From assembly GCA_963849005.1 (NCBI GenBank), contig CAWKGC010000028.1:242688-306687 (forward strand): a stretch of 64,000 nt of DNA, in the 5' to 3' direction. The position numbers were made by a program, and so were the translations under genes. A model generated the notes under the pieces. That model had not been told where the DNA came from and searched no databases. It saw only the letters and a program-made list of their open reading frames with translations. Positions 8,230 through 17,523 of the stretch are shown here, one piece after another. This DNA is from CAWKGC01 sp963849005 (lineage in GTDB: Bacteria > Pseudomonadota > Gammaproteobacteria > Burkholderiales > Usitatibacteraceae). How positions within the stretch are numbered: position 1 is the first letter of the stretch; every line of letters begins with the position of its first letter.

Positions 8230-8280
8230 CGCGCCGCGGCAGGTCCTTTTGTTCCATCCAGCCAAACCAGGAAAACGCAG

Positions 8281-10716
8281 TTGACGCCTACCCCGCACGA
8301 GAACAGCAAGCAGCAGACCTCCAAAGACTCAGACTACGATTCATCGAGCATCCGCGTCCTCAAGGGACTCGAGGCCGTGCGCAAGCGGCCCGGGATGTAC
8401 ATCGGCGACACTTCGGACGGCACCGGCCTGCACCACATGGTGTTCGAGGTCGTGGACAACGCCATCGACGAGTCGCTCGCCGGCCATTGCGACGACATCA
8501 AGGTGGTCATCCATTCCGACAGTTCGATTTCGGTCGTGGACAATGGCCGCGGCATCCCGATCGACGTCAAGGAAGACGACGAATTCAAGCGCTCCGCCGC
8601 CGAGATCGTCATGACCGAGTTGCATGCCGGCGGAAAGTTCGACCAGAACTCCTACAAGGTTTCGGGCGGCCTGCATGGCGTCGGGGTGTCGGTCGTCAAC
8701 GCGCTGTCGGAGTGGTTGAAGCTTCGCATCTGGCGCGGCGGGAAAGTGTACGCGATGGAGTTCCGCGACGGCGATCCGGTCGAGGCGCTGAAGCAGGTGG
8801 GCGAGACGGACAGGCGCGGCACCGAGGTGCATTTCCTGGCCTCCAAGGAGACGTTCGCGAACATCGAGTTCCACTACGAGATCCTCGCCAAGCGCCTTCG
8901 CGAACTGTCGTTCCTGAACAACGGCGTGAAGATCGAGTTGATCGACCAGCGCACCGGAAAGAGCGAGAACTTCGCCTACCTCGGCGGCGTCAAGGGTTTC
9001 GTCGAATACATGAACCGCAGCAAGGCGGTCCTGCACAACAACATCTTCAGCGCGATCGGCGAGAAGGACGGCATGACCGTCGAGGTCGCCATGCAGTGGA
9101 ACGATTCCTACGGCGAGTCGGTGCAGTGCTTCACCAACAATATCCCGCAGCGGGACGGCGGCACGCACCTGACGGGGCTGCGCTCGGCGATGACGCGCAC
9201 CATCAACACCTATATCGAAAAAGAGGAGATCGCCAAGCGGGCAAAGGTGGAGACCACGGGCGACGACATGCGCGAAGGCCTTACCTGCGTGCTTTCGATC
9301 AAGGTGCCCGAACCGAAGTTTTCCTCGCAGACCAAGGACAAGCTGGTGTCCTCCGAGGTGGGGCCGGTGGTGCAGGAAATCGTGGGGCAGAAACTCTCGG
9401 AGTTCCTTCTCGAGAGGCCCGCCGATGCGAAGATCATCTGCAGCAAGATAGTCGACGCGGCGCGTGCGCGGGAAGCCGCCCGCAAGGCGCGTGAACTCAC
9501 GCGCCGGAAAGGCGTCCTCGACGGCATAGGCCTGCCGGGCAAGCTTGCCGACTGCCAGGAACGCGATCCCTCGCTGTGCGAGCTCTACCTGGTGGAGGGC
9601 GATTCCGCTGGAGGCTCCGCGAAGCAGGGACGCGACCGGAAGAACCAGGCGATCCTGCCGCTCAAGGGCAAGATCCTGAACGTCGAGAAGGCGCGCTTCG
9701 ACAAGATGCTTTCCTCCACCGAAGTCACCACGCTCATCACGGCGCTGGGCACGGGCATCGGCAAGGATGAATTCAGCATCGAGAAGCTGCGCTACCACCG
9801 GATCATCATCATGACGGACGCGGACGTCGATGGCGCGCACATCCGCACGTTGCTGCTTACTTTTTTCTACCGGCAGATGCCGTCGCTGGTCGAGAACGGC
9901 CACATCTACATAGCGCAACCGCCACTCTACAAGGTGAAAAGCGGCAAGGAAGAGCGCTACCTGAAGGACGAGCACGAGCTCAAGCGATTCCAGCTGCGGC
10001 GTGCGCTCAATGGCGCATCGCTGACCCCCGCACCGGACGCCCCGGCGCTCACGGGAGACGCGCTGGAGAGGCTTGCAGGCGAGTTCATCCTCACCGAAGC
10101 GGTGATTGACCGCCTTTCGGTCGCGATGGATGCCGGCGTCCTCCGGGCAATGCTTTCGATGCCGAAAATCTCGCTGACCGACAAGGAGGGCGCGACCGCG
10201 GCGGCAAAGGCGTTTTACACGGCGCTGCTCCCGAATCCGCCCAAGGCCCACATCGAGCGCGACCCCACCAGCGACCGTTGGCGCCTGCGCCTGGAGAAGA
10301 TTGTCCACGGCAACAAGGTCGAGACGGTCATTGACCACGCTTTCGTTGAGGGAGGCGATTACCGGCAGATTGGCGGCATGGCCGAGACGCTTTCCGGGTT
10401 GGTCCACGAGGGCGCGACGGCGCGGCGCGGGGAGCAATTGCGCGCCGTGCGGTCGTTCAAGGAGGCGCTCGACTGGCTGCTGGAAGAGGCGCGCAGCGGG
10501 ATGGGCATCCAGCGCTACAAGGGGCTGGGAGAGATGAATCCCGAGCAGCTCTGGGAGACCACCATGGACCCGACCAAGCGCATCCTGCTCAAGGTCCAGA
10601 TCGAAGACGCGATCAGCGCGGACGAGATATTCTCCACCCTCATGGGCGATGATGTGGAGCCGCGGCGCGCCTTCATCGAGTCCAACGCGCTCAGGGTCAC
10701 CAACCTAGACGTCTGA
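8281..10716 (+). CDS. gyrB: GyrB, DNA gyrase subunit B
   Basis: 811 residues. ATPase subunit of gyrase, introducing negative supercoils with GyrA. The GHKL ATPase has EVVDNAIDESLAGH (about 56-69), DNGRGIP (87-93) and GGLHGVGVS (near 128). The TOPRIM domain has EGDSAGGSAKQGRDR (near 440) and an MTDADVDGAHIRTL segment. The long insert before the C-terminal RYKGLGEMN motif matches proteobacterial GyrB. The start is TTG at 8281, preceded by AGGAAA at normal spacing; no ATG occurs before the conserved GMYIGDT, so a TTG or another rare start must be used. Confidence 0.97.
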   Translation: MTPTPHENSKQQTSKDSDYDSSSIRVLKGLEAVRKRPGMYIGDTSDGTGLHHMVFEVVDNAIDESLAGHCDDIKVVIHSDSSISVVDNGRGIPIDVKEDDEFKRSAAEIVMTELHAGGKFDQNSYKVSGGLHGVGVSVVNALSEWLKLRIWRGGKVYAMEFRDGDPVEALKQVGETDRRGTEVHFLASKETFANIEFHYEILAKRLRELSFLNNGVKIELIDQRTGKSENFAYLGGVKGFVEYMNRSKAVLHNNIFSAIGEKDGMTVEVAMQWNDSYGESVQCFTNNIPQRDGGTHLTGLRSAMTRTINTYIEKEEIAKRAKVETTGDDMREGLTCVLSIKVPEPKFSSQTKDKLVSSEVGPVVQEIVGQKLSEFLLERPADAKIICSKIVDAARAREAARKARELTRRKGVLDGIGLPGKLADCQERDPSLCELYLVEGDSAGGSAKQGRDRKNQAILPLKGKILNVEKARFDKMLSSTEVTTLITALGTGIGKDEFSIEKLRYHRIIIMTDADVDGAHIRTLLLTFFYRQMPSLVENGHIYIAQPPLYKVKSGKEERYLKDEHELKRFQLRRALNGASLTPAPDAPALTGDALERLAGEFILTEAVIDRLSVAMDAGVLRAMLSMPKISLTDKEGATAAAKAFYTALLPNPPKAHIERDPTSDRWRLRLEKIVHGNKVETVIDHAFVEGGDYRQIGGMAETLSGLVHEGATARRGEQLRAVRSFKEALDWLLEEARSGMGIQRYKGLGEMNPEQLWETTMDPTKRILLKVQIEDAISADEIFSTLMGDDVEPRRAFIESNALRVTNLDV

Positions 10717-10732
10717 GTGCGCTCTTCGATGG

Positions 10733-10761
10733 AAAAGGGCCGCGTCATGCGGCCCTTTTTT
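10733..10761. terminator. Bidirectional intrinsic terminator between gyrB and topA
   Basis: AAAAGGGCCGC, loop GTCAT, GCGGCCCTTTTTT: a strong GC hairpin with T-runs on either strand. It lies between the convergent ends of gyrB (10716) and topA (10777) and can serve both. Confidence 0.85.
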
Positions 10762-10776
10762 CATTTCCCGCGCTGC

Positions 10777-13308
10777 TCAGGCGGCCTTCTTCAACTTCGG
10801 TTTCGCTATCGCCGGCTTCGCGGCTTTTTTCGGGTTTGCGCTTTTGGTGAACTTGCCGGACTTGCCTTTCTTCGACTTCTCGGCGATGAGGACCAGCGCC
10901 TCTTCGAGCGTGATCGTGTCGATGGCGTCCTTGTCGGGCAAGGTCGCGTTGATCTTGCCGTGCTTCACGTACGGACCGTACTTGCCGTCGTAGAGACCGA
11001 CGCTCTGTCCGTCGTCGGGGTGCTTGCCGAGCACCTTGAGCGCGCCGCGGGAGCCGGAGGATTTCGGTTCGGCAAGCAATGCGACCGCGCGCTCGAGGGA
11101 AATGTCGAACACGTTCTCGTCCCTCGGAATCGACTTGAACTGGCCATCGCTGCTGACATACGGCCCGAATCGCCCGATGGCGGAAACCACTTTTTTCCCG
11201 GTTTCGGGGTGCATTCCCAGCTCTCGCGGAAGGGCCACCAGCTTCTGCGCGACCTCCGGCGTGACCTGGTCGGGCAGCAGGTTCTTCGGCAGCGAAACCC
11301 GCTTGGGTTTCTTGTCGCCCTCGGGCTCGCCCAACTGCAGGTAGGGGCCGTAGGGCCCTGAAAGCAGCACGATGTTCAGCTTCGTTTTCGGGTCGATTCC
11401 AAGCTCGATGCGCATAGGCGCCTCGTTTTCCGCGCCATCGACGTTGCGCGTGTAATCGCATTCCGGAAAGCCGCCGCAGCCGATGAAGCGGCCGCGCTTG
11501 CCAAGCCGGATCGCCAACTGGTGCTTGCCGCACTTCGGGCACGTCTCTTCGATCTGCTCTTGCGTCACGTCCTTGCGCGACACGCCTTCCTTCTCGACGA
11601 TCTGCGCGGAGAAGTCCTTCCAGAACCTGGCCAGCACCGGCACCCATTCGTCCTTGCCGTTCGAGATGTCGTCGAGCTCGTCCTCGAGCTTGGCGGTGAA
11701 TTCGTAGTCGACCCAGTGCGCGAAGTGCTCGGTGAGGAACTTGTTCACGACGCGGCCCACGTCGGTGGGCGTAAAGCGCTTCTTGTCCAGGACGACGTAC
11801 TCGCGCGCTTGCAGGGTCGAAATGATCGACGCATAAGTGGACGGCCGGCCGATGCCGTACTGCTCCAGCGTCTTCACCAGGCTCGCTTCGGAAAACCGCG
11901 GCGGCGGTTGCGTGAAATGCTGCTCACCGTAGAGCTTGTTGATGGCGACGGACTCGCCCTTGTCGAAGGCCGGCAGGCGCTTGTCTTCCTCCTCGACGGC
12001 GTCGTCCTGGTCCTCGTGATAAAGGGCGAAGAAGCCCGGGAACACCATGGTCTGGCCGGTGGCGCGGAAGATGTTCCCGGCGCCGCCAACCGTGAAATCG
12101 ACAGCGACCGTGTCGAGCTGGGCGGGCGTCATCTGCGAGGCCAGCGCGCGCTTCCAGATCATGTCGTAGAGCTTGCGCTGTTCATCCGTCAGGAATGGTG
12201 CGACTGATTCCGGCGTGCGCGCGATCGATGTCGGGCGGATCGCCTCATGCGCTTCCTGCGCATTCTTGGCGCTGCTCTTGTACTGCACGGGATGCGCGGG
12301 AAGGTAGTCCTTGCCGTAGGTCCTGGTGATGAAAGCGCGCATCTCCGACAGGGCGTCCTTGGACAGCGTGACCGAGTCGGTGCGCATGTAGGTGATCAGG
12401 CCCGTGACTGCGTCGCCTAGCGAGACGCCCTCGTAGAGGCTCTGGGCGACCTTCATCGCCCGGTCGGTCGAGAAGCCGAGCTTGCGCACGGCCTCCTGCT
12501 GGAGCGTCGAGGTGGTGAAGGGCGCGGAAGGCGAGCGCAACTTCCTCTTCTTCTCGACCTCCTTGACCTTGGCCGAACCCTTGCCGTTCTTTTCGAGGAA
12601 CGCCGTTACCTCGTCATTGCGTGCCTTGTCCCCGATCGAGAACTGGTCGAGCTTCTCGCCGTTGAAGTGGGTGAGGCGGGCGAGGAATCCGACGCGGTCT
12701 TTTTCCCCTTCGAAATGCACCGACCAGTATTCGCGCGACTTGAAGGCTTCGATCTCGATTTCGCGCTCGACGATCAGTCGCAGGGCGGGGCTTTGCACGC
12801 GGCCGGCGGACAGCCCGCGGCGGATCTTCTTCCATAGCAGCGGCGAGAGATTGAAGCCGACGAGGTAATCCAGCGCGCGGCGGGCCTGCTGCGCGTTGAC
12901 CAGCTCCATCGAGATGTCGCGGGGATTCCTGACCGCTTCCTTGACCGCGCTTTCCGTGATTTCGTAGAAGACCACGCGCTTCAGCTTCTTGCCCTTGAGG
13001 AGCTTTTTCGCCTTGAGGATTTCGGAAAGGTGCCAGGCAATCGCCTCACCCTCGCGGTCCGGGTCGGTGGCGAGCAGCACGGTATCGACATCCTTCACCG
13101 CCTTGGCAATCGCGTCGACGTGCTTGCTGTTCCGTGAGATGACTTCGTACTTCATCTCGAAGTCATTGTCGGTGTCGACCGCCCCGGTCTTGGGCACCAG
13201 GTCGCGGACGTGGCCGTACGAGGCGAGGATCTCGTAGTCCTTGCCAAGGTACTTCTTGAGCGTCTTCGCCTTCGATGGCGACTCAACGATGAGGAGGTGC
13301 GTGGTCAT
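10777..13308 (-). CDS. topA: TopA, DNA topoisomerase I
   Basis: 843 residues. Type IA topoisomerase that relaxes negative supercoils. The TOPRIM domain starts LIVESPSKAKTLKKYLG and includes LATDPDREGEAIAWHL. The active-site tyrosine lies in GLITYMRTDSV, around residue 307. One clear four-cysteine zinc element is visible (CPKCGK...GCGGFPEC), followed by two or three topo-C-terminal repeats of the GPYGPYLQLG and GRFGPYVSSDG type. The Lys/Ala-rich tail resembles those of other betaproteobacterial TopA proteins. It lies downstream of dprA on the same strand and converges on gyrB, putting both supercoiling enzymes side by side. Confidence 0.97.
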   Translation of the reverse strand: MTTHLLIVESPSKAKTLKKYLGKDYEILASYGHVRDLVPKTGAVDTDNDFEMKYEVISRNSKHVDAIAKAVKDVDTVLLATDPDREGEAIAWHLSEILKAKKLLKGKKLKRVVFYEITESAVKEAVRNPRDISMELVNAQQARRALDYLVGFNLSPLLWKKIRRGLSAGRVQSPALRLIVEREIEIEAFKSREYWSVHFEGEKDRVGFLARLTHFNGEKLDQFSIGDKARNDEVTAFLEKNGKGSAKVKEVEKKRKLRSPSAPFTTSTLQQEAVRKLGFSTDRAMKVAQSLYEGVSLGDAVTGLITYMRTDSVTLSKDALSEMRAFITRTYGKDYLPAHPVQYKSSAKNAQEAHEAIRPTSIARTPESVAPFLTDEQRKLYDMIWKRALASQMTPAQLDTVAVDFTVGGAGNIFRATGQTMVFPGFFALYHEDQDDAVEEEDKRLPAFDKGESVAINKLYGEQHFTQPPPRFSEASLVKTLEQYGIGRPSTYASIISTLQAREYVVLDKKRFTPTDVGRVVNKFLTEHFAHWVDYEFTAKLEDELDDISNGKDEWVPVLARFWKDFSAQIVEKEGVSRKDVTQEQIEETCPKCGKHQLAIRLGKRGRFIGCGGFPECDYTRNVDGAENEAPMRIELGIDPKTKLNIVLLSGPYGPYLQLGEPEGDKKPKRVSLPKNLLPDQVTPEVAQKLVALPRELGMHPETGKKVVSAIGRFGPYVSSDGQFKSIPRDENVFDISLERAVALLAEPKSSGSRGALKVLGKHPDDGQSVGLYDGKYGPYVKHGKINATLPDKDAIDTITLEEALVLIAEKSKKGKSGKFTKSANPKKAAKPAIAKPKLKKAA

Positions 13309-13403
13309 CCTGGCTTACGCATTTGCGTTCAAGGCGAGTTCATTTTATATCGCCGAACATGGCGAGGCCGGGACAGGACCCGGCGCGACAGGATACCTGA
13401 TGT

Positions 13404-14540
13404 TCACGAAATGCCTTCGTGAAGCCTTTGGTACAGCCCGCCGTCAAGGCGCGAAACGCGCCCGTCGATCTCGAGCACCGAGAGGCGCGCGCTGATATCC
13501 GCCGCCGACAGTCCCGTGCGATGGCAAAGGGTGTCGAGGCCGGCGATGCCGTGGCCGATTGCCTCCAGCACCGGGTCCTCGGGCAGGGCATGCGCGCGCG
13601 ATTTTCCGCAGACAGGCGAGTCCGAGATGGGAGCCGGCGCCAGTTCCTCAAGTACATCTGCCGCGGACTCGACAAGTTTCGCGCCCTGCCGGATCAGGCG
13701 ATGGCAACCTTTCGAAAAGGGCGAATGGATCGAGCCGGGAATCGCGAATACGTCGCGGCCCTGCTCCCCGGCGAGCCGGGCAGTGATCAACGAACCGCTC
13801 GCCATCGCGGCCTCGACCACGAGCACGCCGCGTGAAAGCCCGCTGATGATGCGGTTGCGGCGCGGGAAATGATGCTCGAGCGGCCGCGAGCCGATCGGGA
13901 ACTCGGAGACCACCAGGCCGCGTTGGGCGAGTTCGCGCGCGAGCGCACTGTTCGCAGCCGGATAGACGATGTCCAGCCCGGTGCCGACGACGGCAATGCT
14001 CGAGCCGGCCCCTTCCAGCCCGCCCCGGTGCGCTGCTGCGTCGATTCCCTGTGCAAGGCCGCTCACGATGCATAGACCCGCGTCGCTCAACGCACGCGCG
14101 AAGGCGCGCGCGTCCTCCTTGCCTTGCGGGGTCGCATTGCGGCTGCCCACCACCGCAACCGCCCGCGTGTTGAAGAGCTCCAATCTCCCTTGTGCAAAAA
14201 GCGCGATGGGCGGGTCGGCAATATCGAAGAGCGCGCGCGGGTAGCTCGGGTCGCCGAGCGTTACCAGATGGTTCCCCGGCATTGCCAGCCAGGCGATCGA
14301 GGGTTCCAGGGAGGCGGGGCGGTCGTCGCCCAGGAGCGCTTCGACCATTTGCGTGGATACCTGCCCGGCAAGGGCCGCGCGCTTGGCAGAAAGCACGCCC
14401 TGCGGCGATCCGAATGCCTTGAGGAGCGCTCGCTGCGCAGCGTTGGAGACTCCCGTGGCGAACGCGAGGCGAAGCCAGGCATGCAGGTCGTCCGGATTGC
14501 GGGAAGTCGAGGTCATGGGGGTCTGGTTCAGGCTGGCCAT
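13404..14540 (-). CDS. dprA: DprA (Smf), DNA-processing protein
   Basis: About 378 residues. DprA loads RecA on incoming single-stranded DNA during natural transformation. The Rossmann-like core is intact: VGSRNATPQGKEDARAFA, SGLAQGIDAAAHRG, GTGLDIVYPAANSALA, FPRRNRIISGLSRGVLVVEA and SGSLITARLAGEQGRDVFAIPG. A helical SAM-like domain precedes it and a DprA winged-helix domain (about the last 65 residues) follows. Two ATGs are possible: 14540 (MASLNQTP) or 14516 (MTSTSRNP); neither has a strong ribosome site, and I took the longer. The smg (DUF494) gene often found between dprA and topA is absent. Confidence 0.94.
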   Translation of the reverse strand: MASLNQTPMTSTSRNPDDLHAWLRLAFATGVSNAAQRALLKAFGSPQGVLSAKRAALAGQVSTQMVEALLGDDRPASLEPSIAWLAMPGNHLVTLGDPSYPRALFDIADPPIALFAQGRLELFNTRAVAVVGSRNATPQGKEDARAFARALSDAGLCIVSGLAQGIDAAAHRGGLEGAGSSIAVVGTGLDIVYPAANSALARELAQRGLVVSEFPIGSRPLEHHFPRRNRIISGLSRGVLVVEAAMASGSLITARLAGEQGRDVFAIPGSIHSPFSKGCHRLIRQGAKLVESAADVLEELAPAPISDSPVCGKSRAHALPEDPVLEAIGHGIAGLDTLCHRTGLSAADISARLSVLEIDGRVSRLDGGLYQRLHEGIS

Positions 14541-14589
14541 GCAGGATAACGCCCTGCCGGGCGCGGTGGCTGACCGCCGGGAGGGCGGA

Positions 14590-14619
14590 AAAAGCAAAAG
14601 GGGCCGATCAGGCCCCTTT
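14590..14619 (-). terminator. Intrinsic terminator after the LysM gene
   Basis: AAAGGGGCC (14597-14605), loop GATCA, GGCCCCTTT (14611-14619). Read on the minus strand it is followed by a T-rich tract. It separates the LysM transcript from dprA, so dprA-topA may need its own promoter or read-through. Confidence 0.8.
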
Positions 14620-14641
14620 CGTGAAATCGAAAGCAGTCCGG

Positions 14642-15832
14642 CTACGGGCTTTGCACCAGGTCACCCACGTACATCGGCCTGAAGCTGCTCGCGACCAGTG
14701 CGAAAGATACTTTCTCGAATACCCGGAAGACAAACAGAAGTCCATTGCGTTCGTCCGGGAGCTTGACGTCGCGGTCGTCCTTGAAGATGGCGCTGCCGCG
14801 CGCGCCGTCGGTAGACGCGACCTCGGGGACAACGGGATTGCGCTTGATGTCCTCGCTCAAGTCGAGGCCAAACAAGCCGCCCAGCCCGAGCGTGCCAACG
14901 CCCCGGAAATCCGCGCTGCGATTGGGGTACTGGCCAGGTCGCACGCTGGCCAGGACGAAACCGACTTCAATGCCGTCGCGCGAACCCTTGTTGATTGCGA
15001 CGATCTGGTACTGCGAAATTTCGACTACGGCGTCGCGACCGGCGAGGATCCGGCCGTTGATCGGCTTGCCCGGTGCGCGCGGTACATAACTCGGAAACGA
15101 AATCTCTCGTGCGGGTGCGAGAACGTCGCCTTTGTTTATCTCGGTCCTGGCGTTGGTGATTTCAACTGTTGCCGGGCTGCCGAAGCGGCGCACCTTGGCA
15201 TCGCCGAGATAGATGGCGCCCGTGCCGAGGTCTTCACCGGTGTCGGGGTCGATGATCGCCTCGCCCTTGCGATACACCTGCCAATTCACGCCCTCCGCTG
15301 GGCGAATTTCATCGACGTACACCTGATTGCCCGAGGCGACGATGATGCGCTCTTCATCGCCCGTGGCGATGATGCGCGGGGCGAGGTCGAACGCGCCGGC
15401 CTCGACTACCAGGGGTTGGGACAGGAACGGACCGATCATCGCGGCGGAAAGGGTGGGCACGGCCGAAATCAGAGGCTCCACGCGGGTCTTCGGCGAGAGC
15501 TTCACGACATTGCCCTGCACCAGTTCAAGCTGGGCAATGCCGCCGGCAAGCATCGCGGCATTGAGCCGCACGATATCGCCGGGGTAGATCAGGTGGGGGT
15601 TCTTGATCTGCTCGCGGTTCATCTGCCAGATCTCCGGCCACTTCCAGGGTTCCTTCAGGAACTTGCCGGAAATGCCCCAAAGCGTATCGCCTTTGACCAC
15701 CGTGTACTCGGTCGGGGCGTCCACCTGGAGATCCTTGGTGGTCGCAGTGCCCACTCCCGTACCTTGGGCCAGCGAAATTGCCGGAACCAAACTGGTCAAA
15801 GAAAAGACAAACGCTATAATGAGCTTCTTCAT
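14642..15832 (-). CDS. LysM-domain peptidoglycan-binding protein
   Basis: 396 residues. Starts MKKLIIAFVFSLTSLVPAIS, a signal peptide cleaved around ISLAQG, so it is periplasmic or envelope-associated. A LysM domain spans about residues 36-85 (YTVVKGDTLWGISGKFLKEP...LIYPGDIVRL). The remaining 300 residues have no catalytic motif I recognise. This protein is a regular neighbour of dprA and def in betaproteobacteria. An upstream in-frame ATG at 15934 exists but would place the signal peptide internally. The gene is divergent from def across a 115-base spacer. Confidence 0.9.
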   Translation of the reverse strand: MKKLIIAFVFSLTSLVPAISLAQGTGVGTATTKDLQVDAPTEYTVVKGDTLWGISGKFLKEPWKWPEIWQMNREQIKNPHLIYPGDIVRLNAAMLAGGIAQLELVQGNVVKLSPKTRVEPLISAVPTLSAAMIGPFLSQPLVVEAGAFDLAPRIIATGDEERIIVASGNQVYVDEIRPAEGVNWQVYRKGEAIIDPDTGEDLGTGAIYLGDAKVRRFGSPATVEITNARTEINKGDVLAPAREISFPSYVPRAPGKPINGRILAGRDAVVEISQYQIVAINKGSRDGIEVGFVLASVRPGQYPNRSADFRGVGTLGLGGLFGLDLSEDIKRNPVVPEVASTDGARGSAIFKDDRDVKLPDERNGLLFVFRVFEKVSFALVASSFRPMYVGDLVQSP

Positions 15833-15947
15833 GGCGGGTCTCACTTGTGGCGATGGGGCGCGGAGCCCATATCCTTCAATGGTTACGCCCACTTTCTCAA
15901 GTAGTGCAATAGATTCTGCACATAATTGTTTCAATTAGCAAGCTTTT
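15833..15947. promoter_or_regulatory. Divergent promoter region between the LysM gene and def
   Basis: This 115-base AT-richer spacer must carry promoters for both directions. For the leftward LysM gene, TTGAAA followed after 17 bases by TATTGC is a reasonable -35/-10 pair. For def, CATAAT in the right half is a possible -10. Both assignments are by eye only. Confidence 0.4.
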
Positions 15948-16451
15948 ATGGCCATTCTCGATATCCTCAGCTACCCCGACGCCCGCCTGAATGAATTGGC
16001 GTCAAAAGTCGACAAAATCGATGACGCCATACGCACGCTGATCGATGACATGGCGGAAACCATGTACGCGGCACCCGGCGTAGGCCTGGCCGCCACACAG
16101 GTCAATGTCCCAAAGCAGATCATCGTCATCGATGTGAGCGAGGACAGGAGCGACCTGCGCGTCTTCATCAACCCCGAGATCATCCGCCGAGAAGGGCTTG
16201 CGGTGAACCAGGAAGGCTGCCTGTCCGTGCCGGGCGTCTACGAAAACGTCGAGCGGGCCGACTCGGTAACGGTGACCGCGCTTGACCGCAACGGCTCTCG
16301 CTTCACGCTTAATGCCTCGGGCATGTTGGCCACCTGCATCCAGCACGAAATCGACCACCTGTACGGGAAGGTCTTCGTCGAATACTTGTCGGACCTGAAG
16401 CAGAACCGCATCCGCGCCAAGCTGAAGAAGCGCCAGCGCAAGGCGGCCTGA
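15948..16451 (+). CDS. def: Def, peptide deformylase
   Basis: 167 residues. Metallo-enzyme removing the formyl group from nascent N-terminal Met. All three motifs are present: GVGLAATQV (motif 1, about 44-52), EGCLSVPG (motif 2, with the metal-binding Cys) and QHEIDHLYG (motif 3, HEXXH-type His pair). It is followed by fmt 73 bases later; the two enzymes remove and add the same formyl group, and the def-fmt pairing is conserved. Confidence 0.98.
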   Translation: MAILDILSYPDARLNELASKVDKIDDAIRTLIDDMAETMYAAPGVGLAATQVNVPKQIIVIDVSEDRSDLRVFINPEIIRREGLAVNQEGCLSVPGVYENVERADSVTVTALDRNGSRFTLNASGMLATCIQHEIDHLYGKVFVEYLSDLKQNRIRAKLKKRQRKAA

Positions 16452-16524
16452 GGCGGCGTGCCGCCCGGCCGGCCCCGATGCCACTAACCTGCCGAACCAG
16501 CGCCACCTTCCGACCCACGGCGCG

Positions 16525-17445
16525 ATGAGGCTCGCTTTTGCCGGGACGCCGGAATTCGCCGCGGTAGCGTTGCGCCGGCTGATCGAGCACGGCCACGAAT
16601 TGGTGTTAGTGCTTACTCGCCAAGATAAGCAAGCGGGGCGTGGGATGCGTGTGGCTGTCAGCCCTGTTTCCGAGATTGCCCAAGAGCATGGAATTGCGCT
16701 TTTCAAGCCGGCAACCCTCCGTGATCCCATGGCCCGAGCGCGGCTCTTCGAGGCGCAATGCGAGGCGATGGTGGTTGCCGCCTACGGGTTGATCCTTCCG
16801 GCCGATGTGCTTGTCATCCCCAAGCGCGGTTGCCTCAACATTCATGCTTCGCTCCTCCCGCGGTGGCGTGGGGCGGCGCCGATCCACCGGGCGATTGAAG
16901 CGGGCGACCCGGAAACAGGAGTTTCGATCATGCAGATGGACGCCGGGCTGGATACGGGCGCCGTCTTGCACCAGAAGCGTTTGGCGATCGCTGCGGCAGA
17001 CACTACCGGGACATTGACGGCGCGGCTGGCCGGCCTCGGGGCGGAGGCTATTGTCGAGGCGCTGGCGAGGCTCGACGACCTCGATCCCCGGCCGCAGGAC
17101 GCCGCTTTGGCCACCTACGCCGCCAAAGTGAGCCGGGCCGAGGCCAGGATCGATTGGTCCCAGCCCGCCGAAGCGATCGAACGCCGCCTGCGCGCGTTTG
17201 ACCCTTTCCCGGGCTGTGAGACCCTGTTGGACGGGGGGACGTTGAAAATCTGGGCAGCCGAGGCCGTACCCGGAGAAGCCCCTCCGGGTACGGTCATCGC
17301 AGTGACCCGCGCTGGCGTCACGATTGCCACCGGGGTCGGGGCGTTGGCCTTGCAGACCGTGCAGCGGCAGGGCGGGAAACGCCTGCCCATCGCCGAGTTC
17401 CTGCGCGCGGTCCAGGTGAAGGCCGGAACGGTCCTGGGCATTTGA
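16525..17445 (+). CDS. fmt: Fmt, methionyl-tRNA formyltransferase
   Basis: 306 residues. Transfers formyl from 10-formyl-THF to Met-tRNA for initiation. The N-terminal catalytic domain starts MRLAFAGTPEFAAVALRRLI and contains the formyltransferase motif NIHASLLPRWRGAAPIHRAI (about 108-127) and the conserved DTGAVL. The C-terminal OB-like domain covers roughly residues 205-306. Between def and rsmB, in the usual order; htpX, often inserted in relatives, is absent. Confidence 0.98.
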   Translation: MRLAFAGTPEFAAVALRRLIEHGHELVLVLTRQDKQAGRGMRVAVSPVSEIAQEHGIALFKPATLRDPMARARLFEAQCEAMVVAAYGLILPADVLVIPKRGCLNIHASLLPRWRGAAPIHRAIEAGDPETGVSIMQMDAGLDTGAVLHQKRLAIAAADTTGTLTARLAGLGAEAIVEALARLDDLDPRPQDAALATYAAKVSRAEARIDWSQPAEAIERRLRAFDPFPGCETLLDGGTLKIWAAEAVPGEAPPGTVIAVTRAGVTIATGVGALALQTVQRQGGKRLPIAEFLRAVQVKAGTVLGI

Positions 17446-17523
17446 CCCGCCCCGGGTGAATTTCCCGCGGGAACGTGGCTGGCGGCGCCGGTTGCGAAAT
17501 CGTCTTGAAGGAGCATTCGTCCG

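Noticed and set aside
8341..10437. A 698-codon open frame on the minus strand inside gyrB
   Set aside because: Antisense shadow of gyrB; composition dominated by Arg, Ala, Val, His without motifs.
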